A stretch of 64,000 nucleotides of DNA from Pseudomonas putida (lineage in GTDB: Bacteria; Pseudomonadota; Gammaproteobacteria; Pseudomonadales; Pseudomonadaceae). The notes beneath the pieces were generated by a model that worked only from the letters and a program-made list of their open reading frames with translations, had not been told where the DNA came from and searched no databases. Each line of letters opens with the position of its first letter. Positions within the stretch are counted from its first letter, which is position 1. The stretch is from assembly GCF_009883635.2 (NCBI RefSeq), contig NZ_CP026115.2, positions 4,278,001 to 4,342,000 on the forward strand, read 5' to 3'. Shown in pieces: positions 10,446-19,700 of this stretch. Made by a program: the position numbers and the translations under genes.

Positions 10446-11927
10446 ATGACCACCGTTCGCACGCGTATCGCGCCATCGCCCACTGGCGACCCCCATGTCG
10501 GCACCGCCTACATCGCCCTGTTCAACTACTGCTTTGCCAAGCAGCACGGCGGTGAGTTCATCCTGCGTATCGAAGACACCGACCAGCTGCGTTCCACGCG
10601 CGAGTCGGAACAGCAGATCTTCGACGCCTTGCGCTGGCTCGGCATCGAATGGAACGAAGGCCCGGATGTCGGTGGCCCGCACGGCCCGTACCGGCAGAGC
10701 GAGCGTGGCGAGATCTACGCCAGGTACGCCAAGGAACTGGTCGATGCCGGCCACGCCTTCTACTGCTTCTGCACCGCCGAAGAGCTGGAGCAGATGCGCG
10801 CCGAGCAGATGGCCCGTGGTGAAACCCCGCGCTACGACGGCCGTGCCCTGCTGCTGAGCGAAGAAGAAGTCCAGCGCCGCCTGGCCGCTGGCGAGCCGCA
10901 TGTGATCCGCATGAAGGTGCCGAGCGAAGGCATCTGCGTAGTGCCGGACATGCTCCGTGGCGATGTCGAAATCCCATGGGACCGCATGGACATGCAGGTG
11001 CTGATGAAGAACGACGGCCTGCCGACCTACTTCCTGGCCAACGTGGTCGACGACCACTTGATGGGTATCACCCACGTCCTGCGTGGCGAAGAGTGGCTGC
11101 CGTCGGCACCGAAGCTGATCAAGCTGTACGAGTACTTCGGTTGGGAACAGCCGAAGCTGTGCTACATGCCGCTGCTGCGTAACCCGGACAAGTCCAAGCT
11201 GTCCAAGCGCAAGAACCCGACGTCGGTGACCTTCTACGAGCGCATGGGCTTCATGCCCGAGGCCATGCTCAACTACCTGGGGCGCATGGGCTGGTCGATG
11301 CCAGACGAGCGCGAGAAGTTCTCCCTGGCCGAGATGGTCGAGCACTTCGACCTGTCGCGCATCTCCCTGGGTGGCCCGATCTTCGACATCGAAAAGCTGT
11401 CCTGGCTCAACGGCCAGTGGCTGCGTGAGCTGCCGGTGGAAGAATTCGCCGCGCGCGTGCAGCAGTGGGCGTTCAACAGCGACTACATGATGAAAATTGC
11501 CCCGCATGTGCAGGGCCGGGTCGAAACCTTCAGCCAGATCGCCCCGTTGGGTGGTTTCTTCTTCGAAGGCGCGCTCAAGCTCGATGCCAAGCTGTTCGAA
11601 AGCAAGAAGCTGTCCGCCGACCAGGTGCGTCAGGTGATGCAGCTGATCCTGTGGAAACTGGAAAGCCTTCGTCAGTGGGAGAAAGAGCGCATCACCGGCT
11701 GCATCCAGGCCGTGGTCGAAGCACTGGAACTGAAGCTGCGTGACGCCATGCCGCTGATGTTCGCCGCCATTACCGGCCAGGCCAGCTCGGTGTCGGTGCT
11801 CGACGCCATGGAAATCCTTGGCCCTGACTTGACTCGCTACCGTCTGCGCCAGGCCCTGGACCTGCTCGGTGGTGTGTCGAAGAAAGAAAACAAGGAATGG
11901 GAAAAGCTGCTGGCCAACATCGCCTGA
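10446..11927 (+). CDS. gltX: Glutamyl-tRNA synthetase
   Basis: Class I synthetase charging tRNA-Glu; 493 residues. The HIGH-type signature lies in [15 protein letters not shown] at the N-terminus and the KMSKS-type loop in KLSKRKNP. The C-terminal anticodon-binding region is complete. ATG 10446 matches family N-termini ([14 protein letters not shown]); an upstream in-frame ATG at 10347 would add an unrelated tail. The gene is followed by three copies of its substrate tRNA-Glu, a linkage known in pseudomonads. Confidence 0.98.
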   Translation: MTTVRTRIAPSPTGDPHVGTAYIALFNYCFAKQHGGEFILRIEDTDQLRSTRESEQQIFDALRWLGIEWNEGPDVGGPHGPYRQSERGEIYARYAKELVDAGHAFYCFCTAEELEQMRAEQMARGETPRYDGRALLLSEEEVQRRLAAGEPHVIRMKVPSEGICVVPDMLRGDVEIPWDRMDMQVLMKNDGLPTYFLANVVDDHLMGITHVLRGEEWLPSAPKLIKLYEYFGWEQPKLCYMPLLRNPDKSKLSKRKNPTSVTFYERMGFMPEAMLNYLGRMGWSMPDEREKFSLAEMVEHFDLSRISLGGPIFDIEKLSWLNGQWLRELPVEEFAARVQQWAFNSDYMMKIAPHVQGRVETFSQIAPLGGFFFEGALKLDAKLFESKKLSADQVRQVMQLILWKLESLRQWEKERITGCIQAVVEALELKLRDAMPLMFAAITGQASSVSVLDAMEILGPDLTRYRLRQALDLLGGVSKKENKEWEKLLANIA

Positions 11928-11940
11928 GGCTTTTCCATGT

Positions 11941-11976
11941 CTGCTGCCGGAGCGGGCTTGCCTGCTCCGGCAGCAG
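11941..11976. repeat. Inverted repeat downstream of gltX
   Basis: CTGCTGCCGGAGC and its exact complement GCTCCGGCAGCAG are separated by ten bases. There is no T tract, so it is probably a REP-type palindrome or 3'-end stabilising hairpin rather than a classical terminator. Confidence 0.6.
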
Positions 11977-12056
11977 CGAACACCCCGCGATAGCGGGGCA
12001 GGGCGGTAAGTGATTGTTATCTGTGAAAAAAATTTTGAATATTTTCAAAATTTAGT

Positions 12057-12085
12057 TTGACAGGCCTGCAATCCGATCTTAATAT
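12057..12085 (+). promoter_or_regulatory. Promoter of the Ala/Glu tRNA array
   Basis: TTGACA (12057-12062), 17 bases, then TAATAT (12080-12085). A GC-rich discriminator (GCGCCCCG) follows directly, as in stringently controlled stable-RNA promoters. An A/T-rich stretch at 12025-12056 could act as an UP element. No comparable promoter is seen between the six tRNA genes, so they are probably one transcript. Confidence 0.8.
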
Positions 12086-12160
12086 GCGCCCCGTCCACAG
12101 CGATGAACGAAAACGAAACGCCAGGCACCCAGCCAGCGCTTCTGTTCAGAGCGACATTGT

Positions 12161-12236
12161 GGGGCTATAGCTCAGCTGGGAGAGCGCCTGCATGGCATGC
12201 AGGAGGTCAGCGGTTCGATCCCGCTTAGCTCCACCA
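12161..12236 (+). tRNA. tRNA-Ala (GGC), copy 1
   Basis: A 76-base cloverleaf starting GGGGCTATAGCTCAGC, anticodon loop ATGGCAT, encoded CCA. Identical to copies 2 and 3. Confidence 0.97.
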
Positions 12237-12308
12237 AATTCCGCTTGGCAGCCAAGGCTGTCGAGCAAGATCGGGTCCAGCAACCGGGTCTTGAAGGTAA
12301 GAAGGTTC

Positions 12309-12384
12309 GTCCCCTTCGTCTAGTGGCCTAGGACACCGCCCTTTCACGGCGGTAACAGGGGTTCGAGTCCCCTAGGGGACGCCA
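12309..12384 (+). tRNA. tRNA-Glu (TTC), copy 1
   Basis: A 76-base cloverleaf starting GTCCCCTTCGTCTAG, anticodon loop CTTTCAC with TTC, encoded CCA. Substrate of the GltX encoded just upstream. Confidence 0.97.
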
Positions 12385-12437
12385 GTTTTGCACAAGCGAT
12401 GTTTCACGATGTCGCTGGGCCGAGAGGCTAGAAATCC

Positions 12438-12513
12438 GGGGCTATAGCTCAGCTGGGAGAGCGCCTGCATGGCATGCAGGAGGTCAGCGGTTCGATCCCG
12501 CTTAGCTCCACCA
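12438..12513 (+). tRNA. tRNA-Ala (GGC), copy 2
   Basis: Identical in sequence to copy 1; same order relative to a tRNA-Glu. Confidence 0.97.
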
Positions 12514-12555
12514 ATTTTGCCGCGGTTCGTGAAAACGGATCGGCACGAAGGTTAC

Positions 12556-12631
12556 GTCCCCTTCGTCTAGTGGCCTAGGACACCGCCCTTTCACGGCGGT
12601 AACAGGGGTTCGAGTCCCCTAGGGGACGCCA
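12556..12631 (+). tRNA. tRNA-Glu (TTC), copy 2
   Basis: Identical to copy 1. Preceded by a GAAGGTTACGTCCCC junction shared with copy 3. Confidence 0.97.
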
Positions 12632-12633
12632 CT

Positions 12634-12693
12634 TTTACCCGCGTTTTGCGGGACTTAAAAGGCTCGTTCGCATATTGAATGGGTCTTTGTTTC
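12634..12693 (+). repeat. Spacer resembling the array terminator
   Basis: This spacer (TTTTACCCGCGTTTTGCGGGACT, then AAAAGGCTCG...GAATGGGTCTTTG) is a near copy of the sequence after the last tRNA-Glu, which contains the terminator. Here the stem is imperfect and the T run shorter. It looks like a relic left by tandem duplication of the last tRNA pair with its 3' flank. Confidence 0.65.
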
Positions 12694-12769
12694 GGGGCTA
12701 TAGCTCAGCTGGGAGAGCGCCTGCATGGCATGCAGGAGGTCAGCGGTTCGATCCCGCTTAGCTCCACCA
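12694..12769 (+). tRNA. tRNA-Ala (GGC), copy 3
   Basis: Identical to copies 1 and 2. Confidence 0.97.
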
Positions 12770-12811
12770 ATTCTGCCAGGGTTCGATTAATCGGACCTTC
12801 GCGAAGGTTAC

Positions 12812-12887
12812 GTCCCCTTCGTCTAGTGGCCTAGGACACCGCCCTTTCACGGCGGTAACAGGGGTTCGAGTCCCCTAGGGGACGCCA
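12812..12887 (+). tRNA. tRNA-Glu (TTC), copy 3
   Basis: Identical to copies 1 and 2. Last gene of the array. Confidence 0.97.
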
Positions 12888-12913
12888 TTTTTACCCGCGT
12901 TTTGCGGGACTTT

Positions 12914-12955
12914 AAAGGCTCATTCGCTTATTGAATGGGCCTTTTGTTTTTCTCC
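12914..12955 (+). terminator. Terminator of the tRNA array
   Basis: Stem AAAGGCTCATTC / GAATGGGCCTTT (one G-T pair) with loop GCTTATT, followed by TGTTTTT. Confidence 0.8.
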
Positions 12956-13008
12956 CTTCCGAAAAAATTCCGGCGCCGACAAGCGGTGGCAAATTCTGCT
13001 TGCCAAAA

Positions 13009-13042
13009 AATATGATGAGAATAATATTTCGATCATCATATT
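13009..13042. promoter_or_regulatory. Inverted-repeat operator candidate for the TetR regulator
   Basis: Perfect 10-base arms AATATGATGA (13009-13018) and TCATCATATT (13033-13042) around a 14-base centre, ending 19 bases before the tetR ATG. This is a typical position for autoregulation. Confidence 0.65.
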
Positions 13043-13061
13043 CCTCACGGTGATTCGCCGA

Positions 13062-13601
13062 ATGAGCGACAAGAAGAGCAAGACCCGCGAACGCATCCTC
13101 GAAGCGGCCCGCAGCGCGTTGATGCAGCACGGCCCGGCTGAGCCGAGTGTCAGCCAGGTGATGGGTGCAGCAGGCCTGACCGTTGGTGGTTTCTATGCGC
13201 ACTTCGAGAGCAAGGACGAACTCATGCTCGAGGCCTTTCGCCAGTTGCTGAGCGAGCGCCGTGCCTTGCTTGCCCAAGTCGACCCGAACCTGGATGGGGA
13301 AGGGCGTCGGGCCCTGGTGAGCGCCTTTTACCTGTCGCGCAAGCACCGTGACGCCGAAGTGCATGCCTGTCCGCTGCCCAACTCGCTTGGCGAGATGCAG
13401 CGCTTGCCCGAAGCCTTCCGTGAGGTGCTGGCCGAGCATATCGAGCTGATGACGGCGGCCATGGTCGACCGCCCGGAAGACGCCGACAAAGCCTTGGCTG
13501 ACCTTGCGCTGATGATCGGTGGCCTGGCCCTGGCGCGGGCCTTGGGCCCGGGCGAATTGTCTGATCGCATTCTGCGTGCCGCCAAGTCGGCAGTTCTCTG
13601 A
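13062..13601 (+). CDS. TetR-family transcriptional regulator
   Basis: A 179-residue repressor type. The N-terminal helix-turn-helix reads RERILEAARSALMQHGPAEP followed by SVSQVMGAAGLTVGGFYAHF, the classic TetR recognition segment. The C-terminal half resembles the TetR_C_33-like group (HACPLPNSL). ATG 13062 with GGTGA upstream is preferred over GTG 13050. A 20-base-arm palindrome lies in its promoter region. The alpha/beta hydrolase gene starts 24 bases downstream and is probably its target or co-regulated partner. Ligand unknown. Confidence 0.9.
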   Translation: MSDKKSKTRERILEAARSALMQHGPAEPSVSQVMGAAGLTVGGFYAHFESKDELMLEAFRQLLSERRALLAQVDPNLDGEGRRALVSAFYLSRKHRDAEVHACPLPNSLGEMQRLPEAFREVLAEHIELMTAAMVDRPEDADKALADLALMIGGLALARALGPGELSDRILRAAKSAVL

Positions 13602-13625
13602 TACCTCTGATCCTGGAGCAAGGCG

Positions 13626-14453
13626 ATGACTACCCTGAGCTGGATTCGTGGCGTGAATGGCACCCTGGGCCGACTGGCCCCCGAACACATTGCCAGCAAG
13701 ATGCGCCGTGCCTTCATGACCCCGCGCAACCTGCCGCCCCGGCAATGGGAGCTGCCGCTGCTGGCCAGTGCCGAGCGCATCACCTTGCGCTTCGGCCTGT
13801 CGGCCCTGCGTTGGGGCAAGGGGCCGACGGTGTTGCTGATGCATGGCTGGGAAGGGCGCCCAACCCAGTTCGCAGCGCTGATCGAAACCCTGGTGCAGGC
13901 GGGGCACACGGTGGTGTCGCTGGAGGGCCCGGCCCATGGGCGCTCGCCTGGTCAGCAGGCGCATGTGGTGCTGTTTGCCCGGGCGCTGCTGGAAGCGGCC
14001 GCCGAACTGCCGCCGTTGCGCGTCGTGATCGGTCATTCCATGGGTGGTGCCAGTGTGATGCTGGCCCTGCAGATGGGGCTGCGTGCCGAGGCCGCAGTGA
14101 GCATTGCCGCGCCAGCCCAGCTGCTGGGCGTGTTGCGCGGTTTTGCTCGTCATCTGGGCATGCCGGCGCGGGCAAGGGCAGCATTCATACGCCAGGTAGA
14201 GCGGGATGTCGGCATGCAGATTGCCCGCCTCGATGTCAGGGGCTATCAGCTAGAGCTGCCTGGCCTGGTAGTGCATGCCGCAGATGACGCGCTGGTGCCT
14301 GCCGGTGAAGCGCAGGCCATTCACAAGGCCTGGTTCGACAGTCGGCTGCTGCTGTTGGAGGAGGGCGGGCACCAACGCGTACTGGCTGATCCGCGCCTGG
14401 GCGAGGCGGTATTGGAACTGCTGGCCCGTGAACCATCGCGGCAGAGCGCTTGA
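13626..14453 (+). CDS. Alpha/beta hydrolase
   Basis: A 275-residue serine hydrolase fold. The nucleophile elbow GHSMGG is at about residue 138, an oxyanion-type segment VLLMHGWEGRPTQF lies near residue 75, and the likely acid and base are Asp in HAADDALVP and His in EGGHQRVL near the C-terminus. No signal peptide is seen. It sits 24 bases behind a TetR regulator, which may control it. The substrate is unknown; esterase or lipase-like activity is the usual family role. Confidence 0.9.
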   Translation: MTTLSWIRGVNGTLGRLAPEHIASKMRRAFMTPRNLPPRQWELPLLASAERITLRFGLSALRWGKGPTVLLMHGWEGRPTQFAALIETLVQAGHTVVSLEGPAHGRSPGQQAHVVLFARALLEAAAELPPLRVVIGHSMGGASVMLALQMGLRAEAAVSIAAPAQLLGVLRGFARHLGMPARARAAFIRQVERDVGMQIARLDVRGYQLELPGLVVHAADDALVPAGEAQAIHKAWFDSRLLLLEEGGHQRVLADPRLGEAVLELLAREPSRQSA

Positions 14454-14496
14454 ACATCCGTTACACTCGGCCCGTTCACTGATATTGGGAGCGGGC

Positions 14497-14931
14497 ATGA
14501 GCTGGGACCTGGCAACGCCATTCATCATCGACCTGCGCGTCGGCAGCGAGGACATCGACGGCCTCGGCCACGCCAACAACGCGGTCTACGTCACCTGGCT
14601 GGAGCGCTGCGCCTGGCGCCACTCCCAGCGCCTGGGCCTGGACCTGGCCGAATACCGGCGCCTGGACCGGGCCATGGCGGTGGTGCGCCACGAAATCGAC
14701 TACCTCGCCGCAGGCTACGAGGATGATGAGCTGCAACTGGCCACGTGGATCATCGACTGGGACCAGCGCCTGCGCATGACCCGGCGCTTCCAGCTCAAGC
14801 GTCCACGCGATGGCGTGACCTTGCTGCGCGCGCAGACCACCTTCGCCTGCATCGAGCTGTCCAGCGGCAAACCCAAGCGCATGCCGGCGGAATTCCTCGA
14901 CGGTTACGGGCCGGCGCTGATCGGCAACTGA
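14497..14931 (+). CDS. Hotdog-fold acyl-CoA thioesterase (4HBT type)
   Basis: A 144-residue single hotdog domain with DIDGLGHANNAVYVTWLE, the 4-hydroxybenzoyl-CoA/YbgC-type active-site segment with Asp and Asn near the N-terminus. It probably hydrolyses acyl- or aromatic-CoA thioesters. ATG 14497 is preceded by GGGAGCGGGC. The stop is 51 bases before dusC. Substrate not predictable. Confidence 0.88.
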   Translation: MSWDLATPFIIDLRVGSEDIDGLGHANNAVYVTWLERCAWRHSQRLGLDLAEYRRLDRAMAVVRHEIDYLAAGYEDDELQLATWIIDWDQRLRMTRRFQLKRPRDGVTLLRAQTTFACIELSSGKPKRMPAEFLDGYGPALIGN

Positions 14932-14982
14932 AGCCGCAGCATTTTTTGCTAGACTGCCGCCTTTTTCCGCCGAGACCCAGAC

Positions 14983-15954
14983 ATGCAAATTGCCCTGGCC
15001 CCAATGGAGGGGCTGGTCGACAACATCCTGCGCGACGTCCTGACCCGAGTGGGCGGCATCGATTGGTGCGTCACCGAGTTCATCCGCGTGTGCGACCGCC
15101 TGCTGCCGGCGTCCTCGTTCGACAAGCTCGCCCCTGAGCTGCGCCAGGGTGCACGCACGGCTGCTGGCGTGCCGATGCGTGTTCAATTGCTGGGTTCGGA
15201 CCCGGTATGCCTGGCGGAGAACGCCGCGTTGGCCTGCGAACTGGGCGCGCCGGTAATCGACCTGAACTTTGGCTGCCCGGCCAAGACCGTGAACAAGTCA
15301 CGTGGCGGTGCGGTGCTGCTCAAGGAGCCGGAACTGCTGCATGCCATCGTCCGTGAAGTGCGCCGCGCGGTGCCGGCGCATATCCCGGTCACGTCCAAGA
15401 TGCGCCTGGGCTTCGACAGCCCGGATGGGGCGCTGGACTGCGCCATGGCCTTGGCCGAGGGCGGTTCGGCGCATCTGGTGGTGCATGCGCGGACCAAGGT
15501 TGAAGGCTACAAGCCACCCGCTCACTGGGAGTGGGTGGCGCGGGTGCAGGATGTGGTCCGGGTGCCGGTGTTCGCCAACGGTGAAATCTGGACTGTCGAC
15601 GATTGGCGGCGTTGCCGCGAGGTCAGCGGTGCCGAAGACATCATGCTGGGCCGCGGGCTAGTGTCGCGCCCGGACTTGGCCCTGCAGATTGCGGCGTCGC
15701 GTGACGGGCGCGAATACCAGCCGATGAGCTGGGATCAGCTGCTGCCGTTGTTGCGCGAGTTCTGGCGCCAGGCCCAGGCCAAGCTGTCGCCGCGCTATGC
15801 GCCGGGGCGGATGAAGCAGTGGCTGGCGATGCTGACCCGCAGTTATCCCGAGGCGGTGATGCTGTTTGCCGAGTTGCGGCGTGAGGATGATTGCGCGCGG
15901 ATCAGTCGGTTGCTTGGGGTTGATGCGATCTCCTTCGAGGCTTGTGTTGCCTGA
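14983..15954 (+). CDS. dusC: tRNA-dihydrouridine(16) synthase
   Basis: FMN-dependent enzyme reducing uridine 16 in the tRNA D-loop. The 323 residues are full length. Seen: [15 protein letters not shown] at the N-terminus (flavin site), [19 protein letters not shown] with the catalytic Cys, and a C-terminal helical tRNA-binding domain. The [11 protein letters not shown] segment fits the DusC subgroup rather than DusA or DusB. A large REP-type hairpin follows the stop codon. Confidence 0.93.
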   Translation: MQIALAPMEGLVDNILRDVLTRVGGIDWCVTEFIRVCDRLLPASSFDKLAPELRQGARTAAGVPMRVQLLGSDPVCLAENAALACELGAPVIDLNFGCPAKTVNKSRGGAVLLKEPELLHAIVREVRRAVPAHIPVTSKMRLGFDSPDGALDCAMALAEGGSAHLVVHARTKVEGYKPPAHWEWVARVQDVVRVPVFANGEIWTVDDWRRCREVSGAEDIMLGRGLVSRPDLALQIAASRDGREYQPMSWDQLLPLLREFWRQAQAKLSPRYAPGRMKQWLAMLTRSYPEAVMLFAELRREDDCARISRLLGVDAISFEACVA

Positions 15955-15962
15955 TCCGGCCC

Positions 15963-16075
15963 TTTCGCGGGACAAGTCGGATCGCCGCACCGCCGCTCCT
16001 ACAGGATCACCGTAAACCTGAGGTTTGTGCGCATCCTGTAGAGCGGCGGTGCGGCGATCCGACTTGCCCCGCGAA
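15963..16075. repeat. Long REP-type inverted repeat
   Basis: Arms of about 45 bases (15963-16007 and 16032-16075) are complementary apart from one mismatch and one single-base gap, with a smaller palindrome AAACCTGAGGTTT in the loop. The core (REP-like TCCTACAGG and CGCGGGACAAG) is typical of P. putida REP pairs. It may act as an mRNA 3' stabiliser or terminator between dusC and ibpA. Confidence 0.85.
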
Positions 16076-16112
16076 ACGGCCATCAGCTCCGAACAGATTT
16101 TTCAGCTCGCCC

Positions 16113-16140
16113 CTTGAAAGCTCTCACGCCGGCCATATCT
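16113..16140 (+). promoter_or_regulatory. Sigma-32 heat-shock promoter of ibpA
   Basis: CTTGAAA (16113-16119), 13 bases, then GGCCATAT (16131-16138), against consensus CTTGAAA and CCCCATNT. It lies 70 bases before the Hsp20 start. Confidence 0.75.
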
Positions 16141-16148
16141 CTTGAGTA

Positions 16149-16201
16149 CGCGATGCCGAAGTCGGGTCGCGTAGTGACTTTACTTGCTGAATCTCAGGAG
16201 T
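16149..16201 (+). promoter_or_regulatory. ROSE-type RNA thermometer in the ibpA leader
   Basis: Hairpin 1 (CGCGATGCCG / CGGGTCGCG, 16149-16171) is followed by hairpin 2 (16182-16201), where ACTTGCTG pairs with CAGGAGT across loop AATCT, leaving one bulged G. The right arm contains the Shine-Dalgarno sequence. This UUGCU/AGGA pairing is the defining element of ROSE thermometers, which are known upstream of Pseudomonas ibpA. Confidence 0.75.
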
Positions 16202-16209
16202 TTATGACC

Positions 16210-16653
16210 ATGACTACCGCTTTCTCTCTCGCTCCACTGTTCCGCCATTCCGTTGGCTTCGACCGTTTCAATGACCTGTTCGAGTCCGCGGCACGCAACG
16301 AGGCGGGTAGCAGCTACCCTCCCTACAACGTGGAAAAACATGGCGATGACCACTACCGCATTGTGGTTGCCGCTGCCGGTTTCCAGGAGCAGGACCTCGA
16401 CCTGCAAGTCGAAAAGGGTGTCCTGACCGTCATCGGTGGCAAGCGCGAAAACGGCGCCGCTGAAGTGACCTACCTGCACCAGGGCATTGCCCAGCGCGCC
16501 TTCAAGCTGTCGTTCCGCCTGGCTGACCACATCGAGGTCAAGTCGGCGGGCCTGGCCAACGGCCTGCTCAGCATCGACCTGCTGCGCATCGTGCCGGAAG
16601 AGGCCAAGGCCAAACGCATCCCGATCAATGGCGACAAGCCAGCTCTGAACTGA
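16210..16653 (+). CDS. ibpA: Small heat-shock protein (Hsp20/IbpA)
   Basis: ATP-independent holdase of 147 residues that binds aggregating proteins during heat stress. The alpha-crystallin domain spans about residues 40-130 (PPYNVEKHGDDHYRIVVAAA to GLLSIDLLR). The C-terminal IPI anchor motif is present (KRIPIN). Two ATGs are six bases apart. 16210 has the better nine-base distance from AGGAG. Expression is likely controlled twice: sigma-32 transcription and a ROSE thermometer. Confidence 0.95.
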   Translation: MTTAFSLAPLFRHSVGFDRFNDLFESAARNEAGSSYPPYNVEKHGDDHYRIVVAAAGFQEQDLDLQVEKGVLTVIGGKRENGAAEVTYLHQGIAQRAFKLSFRLADHIEVKSAGLANGLLSIDLLRIVPEEAKAKRIPINGDKPALN

Positions 16654-16669
16654 GTTCGGCGGCTTGAAA

Positions 16670-16702
16670 GAAAGGGCACCTTCGGGTGCCCTTTCTTCGT
16701 TT
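16670..16702. terminator. Bidirectional terminator between ibpA and the GGDEF/EAL gene
   Basis: Perfect 11-base stem GAAAGGGCACC / GGTGCCCTTTC with a TTCG tetraloop; T-rich tail on the plus side. It lies between two convergent genes. Confidence 0.85.
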
Positions 16703-19700
16703 CAGTAATCCGCCGGTGCTTCCAGCAGCATCTGCCTGAATTCCGGCAGCGGCAACGGCCGGCTGTGCAGGTAGCCCTGGTACAGGTGGCAGCCCAGGCG
16801 TTCGAGAAACGCCAGTTGCTCGGTCAGTTCCACCCCTTCGGCAATCACCGCCAGGTCCAGGCTGCGGGCCATGGCCACGATGGCGCGGACAATCTCGGCA
16901 TCGTTGGGGTCTTCTGGCGCGTCGCGGACGAACGTCTGGTCGATCTTCAGCGCGTCCACCGGCAGGCGCTTGAGGTAGGTCAGCGAGGAATAGCCCGTGC
17001 CAAAGTCATCCATGGCAAAGCTCACGCCATAGCGCTTGAGTTCACGCATCTTGCTGATGGTGTCTTCGAGGTTCTGGATGACGATGCCCTCAGTAATCTC
17101 CAGCTTCAGCATCTGCCGCGGCAGGCGGTAGTCATCCAGGCTGCGTAGCACCCTTTCGACGAAATCGTTCTGGCGGAACTGCCGCGGGCTGATGTTCACA
17201 CACAGGCTGAAGTCATTGGCGTCGATCAAGCCGTCTTCGAGCATGTGTGCGCAAGCGTCACAGGCTTCGTCGAGGATCCAGCTGCCAACTTCGAGAATCA
17301 GGCCGCTTTCTTCCAGTACCTGGATGAACTGCGCGGGGGGTTGCTGGCCCAGCTGCGGATGGTGCCAGCGCAGCAGCACTTCGGCACCGACGATGCGATT
17401 GTCGCGGGCATCGACCTGGGGTTGAAAATGCAAGGCCAGCTCGCCGCGGGCCAGGGCCAGGCGCAGGTCGCTTTCCATGCGCAAGCGCTCGCTGGCGGCC
17501 TTTTGCATGGTGGTGTGGAACAGTTGGGTGGTGTTGCGTCCCGAATCCTTGGCGCGGTACAGGGCAATATCGGCGCGCTTTAGCAGGTCGGCCGGGGTTG
17601 CACCATGGTCGGGAATCAGGGCCACGCCGATGCTTGGCGTCACTTGCAGGCGCTGGCCGTCCAGCGACATCGGTTCGGCCAGCAGTTCGCGCAGGGTGTC
17701 GGCCAGTTCGCGGACCTTGCCTTCCACGGCCTCGCGGCTGCCTTCCAGGCCGCTGAGCAGCACCACGAACTCATCGCCACCCAGGCGCGCCACGGTGTCT
17801 TCCAGGCGCACGCTGGCCTCCAGGCGTGCGGTGATGATCTTCAGCACGGTGTCGCCCACCGGGTGGCCGAGCGAGTCGTTGATGTGCTTGAAGTGGTCGA
17901 GGTCGAGGAACAGCAGCGCGCCGCGCAGGTTGTGGCGGCGCAGCAGGGCGATTTGCTGGCTCAGGCGGTCCATCAGCAAGGCGCGGTTGGGCAAGTTGGT
18001 CAGCGGGTCGTGGTAGGCGAGGTGGCGGATCTGCGCCTGGGCGTTCTTCAGCTGGCTGACATCGCGGGCGGTCAGCAGCAGGCAGTCGACCTCATTGAGG
18101 CTGATCGGCTCCACGGACACCTCCACGGTGAGGATGTCACCGCGCTTGTTGCGCCCGAGCATCTCCCGGTGGTGCACCCGGCCGCGCTCCTTGAGCTCGC
18201 TGAGCAGGGCGCCGCGCTGCTTGTCGTCGGCCCAGATGCCGATTTCGTAGACGCTGCGGCCGATCACTTCGTCAGCGCTGTAGCCGGTCAGCCGGCAGAA
18301 GCCGTCGTTGACTTCCAGGTAGCGGCCACTGCGGCGTTCGGTGATGGTGATGGCGTCGGGGCTGGAGTGGAAGGCTTTGGCGAACTTCTCTTCGCTGGAT
18401 TTGAGCGCCGCCTCGGCGCGCTGCTGTTGGGTGATGTCGCGCAGGGTGGTGACGCTGCACGGTTGGTCATCGACGCTGATCAGGCGGCTGGCGATGACAC
18501 AGGTCAGTGGCGAGCCGTTGCGGTGGTTGACCACCACCGCGACATTGCTCAGAGCCTGTTCGCGGATCACCCGCTCGATGCGCTGGGCGCGTTCGATCGA
18601 TTCCGCCCACAGGCCGATCTCTTCGGCGGTGCGGCCGATTACCTGTTCGGCATTCCAGCCGAAGGTCTGGGTGAAGGCCGGGTTGATCTCGATGAACTGG
18701 CCCGTGTCCTGGCGGGTCACGCAGATCGGGTCGGGGCTGACCTGGAACAGGCTGGCAAACTTTTCTTCCGAGGCGCTCAGGCGCTGTTCACGTTCCACCT
18801 GCTCGGTGATATCGAGCAAGGTGCCTGCCATGCGCAACGGGTTGCCCTGGTCGTCGCGATACAGGCGGGCACGGCTTTCGATGTAGCGCGAGGTGCCGTT
18901 TTCCAGTTGCACGCGGTAGGTGATCTGGTAGTTGCCGGCCGGGCCTTCGCGCAGGCTGCGGTAGGCTTGGCGCATGCTGGCGCGTTCGTGTTCCGGTACG
19001 CCTTCGAAGAACGAGTCGAACGACTCATGGAACGGCACCGGGTCCAGCCCGTGCAGTTGCGCAGCGCGAGCCGAGCCGTAGAGCATGCCGCTGGGGATGT
19101 GCCAGTCCCAGGTGCCCAGTTGCGCCGAGTCCAGTGCCAGGTCGAGGCGCTCCTGGCTGTCCTTGAGGGCCTGTTCGGCGCGTTTGCGCTCGGTGGTGTC
19201 GACGAAGGTACTGATCAGGTAGGTGACGCCCTCCATCTCTATGCTCTGGGTGCACAGGATGCCGTCATGGAGCTTGCCGGTGCTGGCGCGAAACTGCACC
19301 TCCATGATCGCCGGGCCGTGGTTGCTGCGGGTGGCCTCGATCACCTGATGGCGCTGTTCGGGGTTGACCCACAGGCCCAGTTCGATACTGGTCTTGCCGA
19401 TCACCTGGCCGCCGGGCCAGCCGAACATGTCCTCGAAGTGCTGGTTGACCTCGATGATCATGCCGTCCTGGCGGCGGCTCAGCAAAATGGCGTTGGGGCT
19501 CAGGTGGAACAGCGTGGCGAAGCGCTTTTCCGAGTTGATCAGCGCGGTTTCCCGTTCGCGCTGGCGGGTGATTTCACGGATTACCCCGATCATCTGCCTT
19601 CGGCCATGGCGGTCGTGGGTCAGGCTGCCGTTGATTTCCAGCCAGTGCAGGCTGCCGTCCGGCCAGCGAATGCGATGGCGCATGGCCTGTTCCACCGGTT

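Noticed and set aside
12161..12900. CRISPR array in the repeated block
   Set aside because: The repeats are whole tRNA genes with encoded CCA and unequal spacers; no short repeat-spacer pattern.
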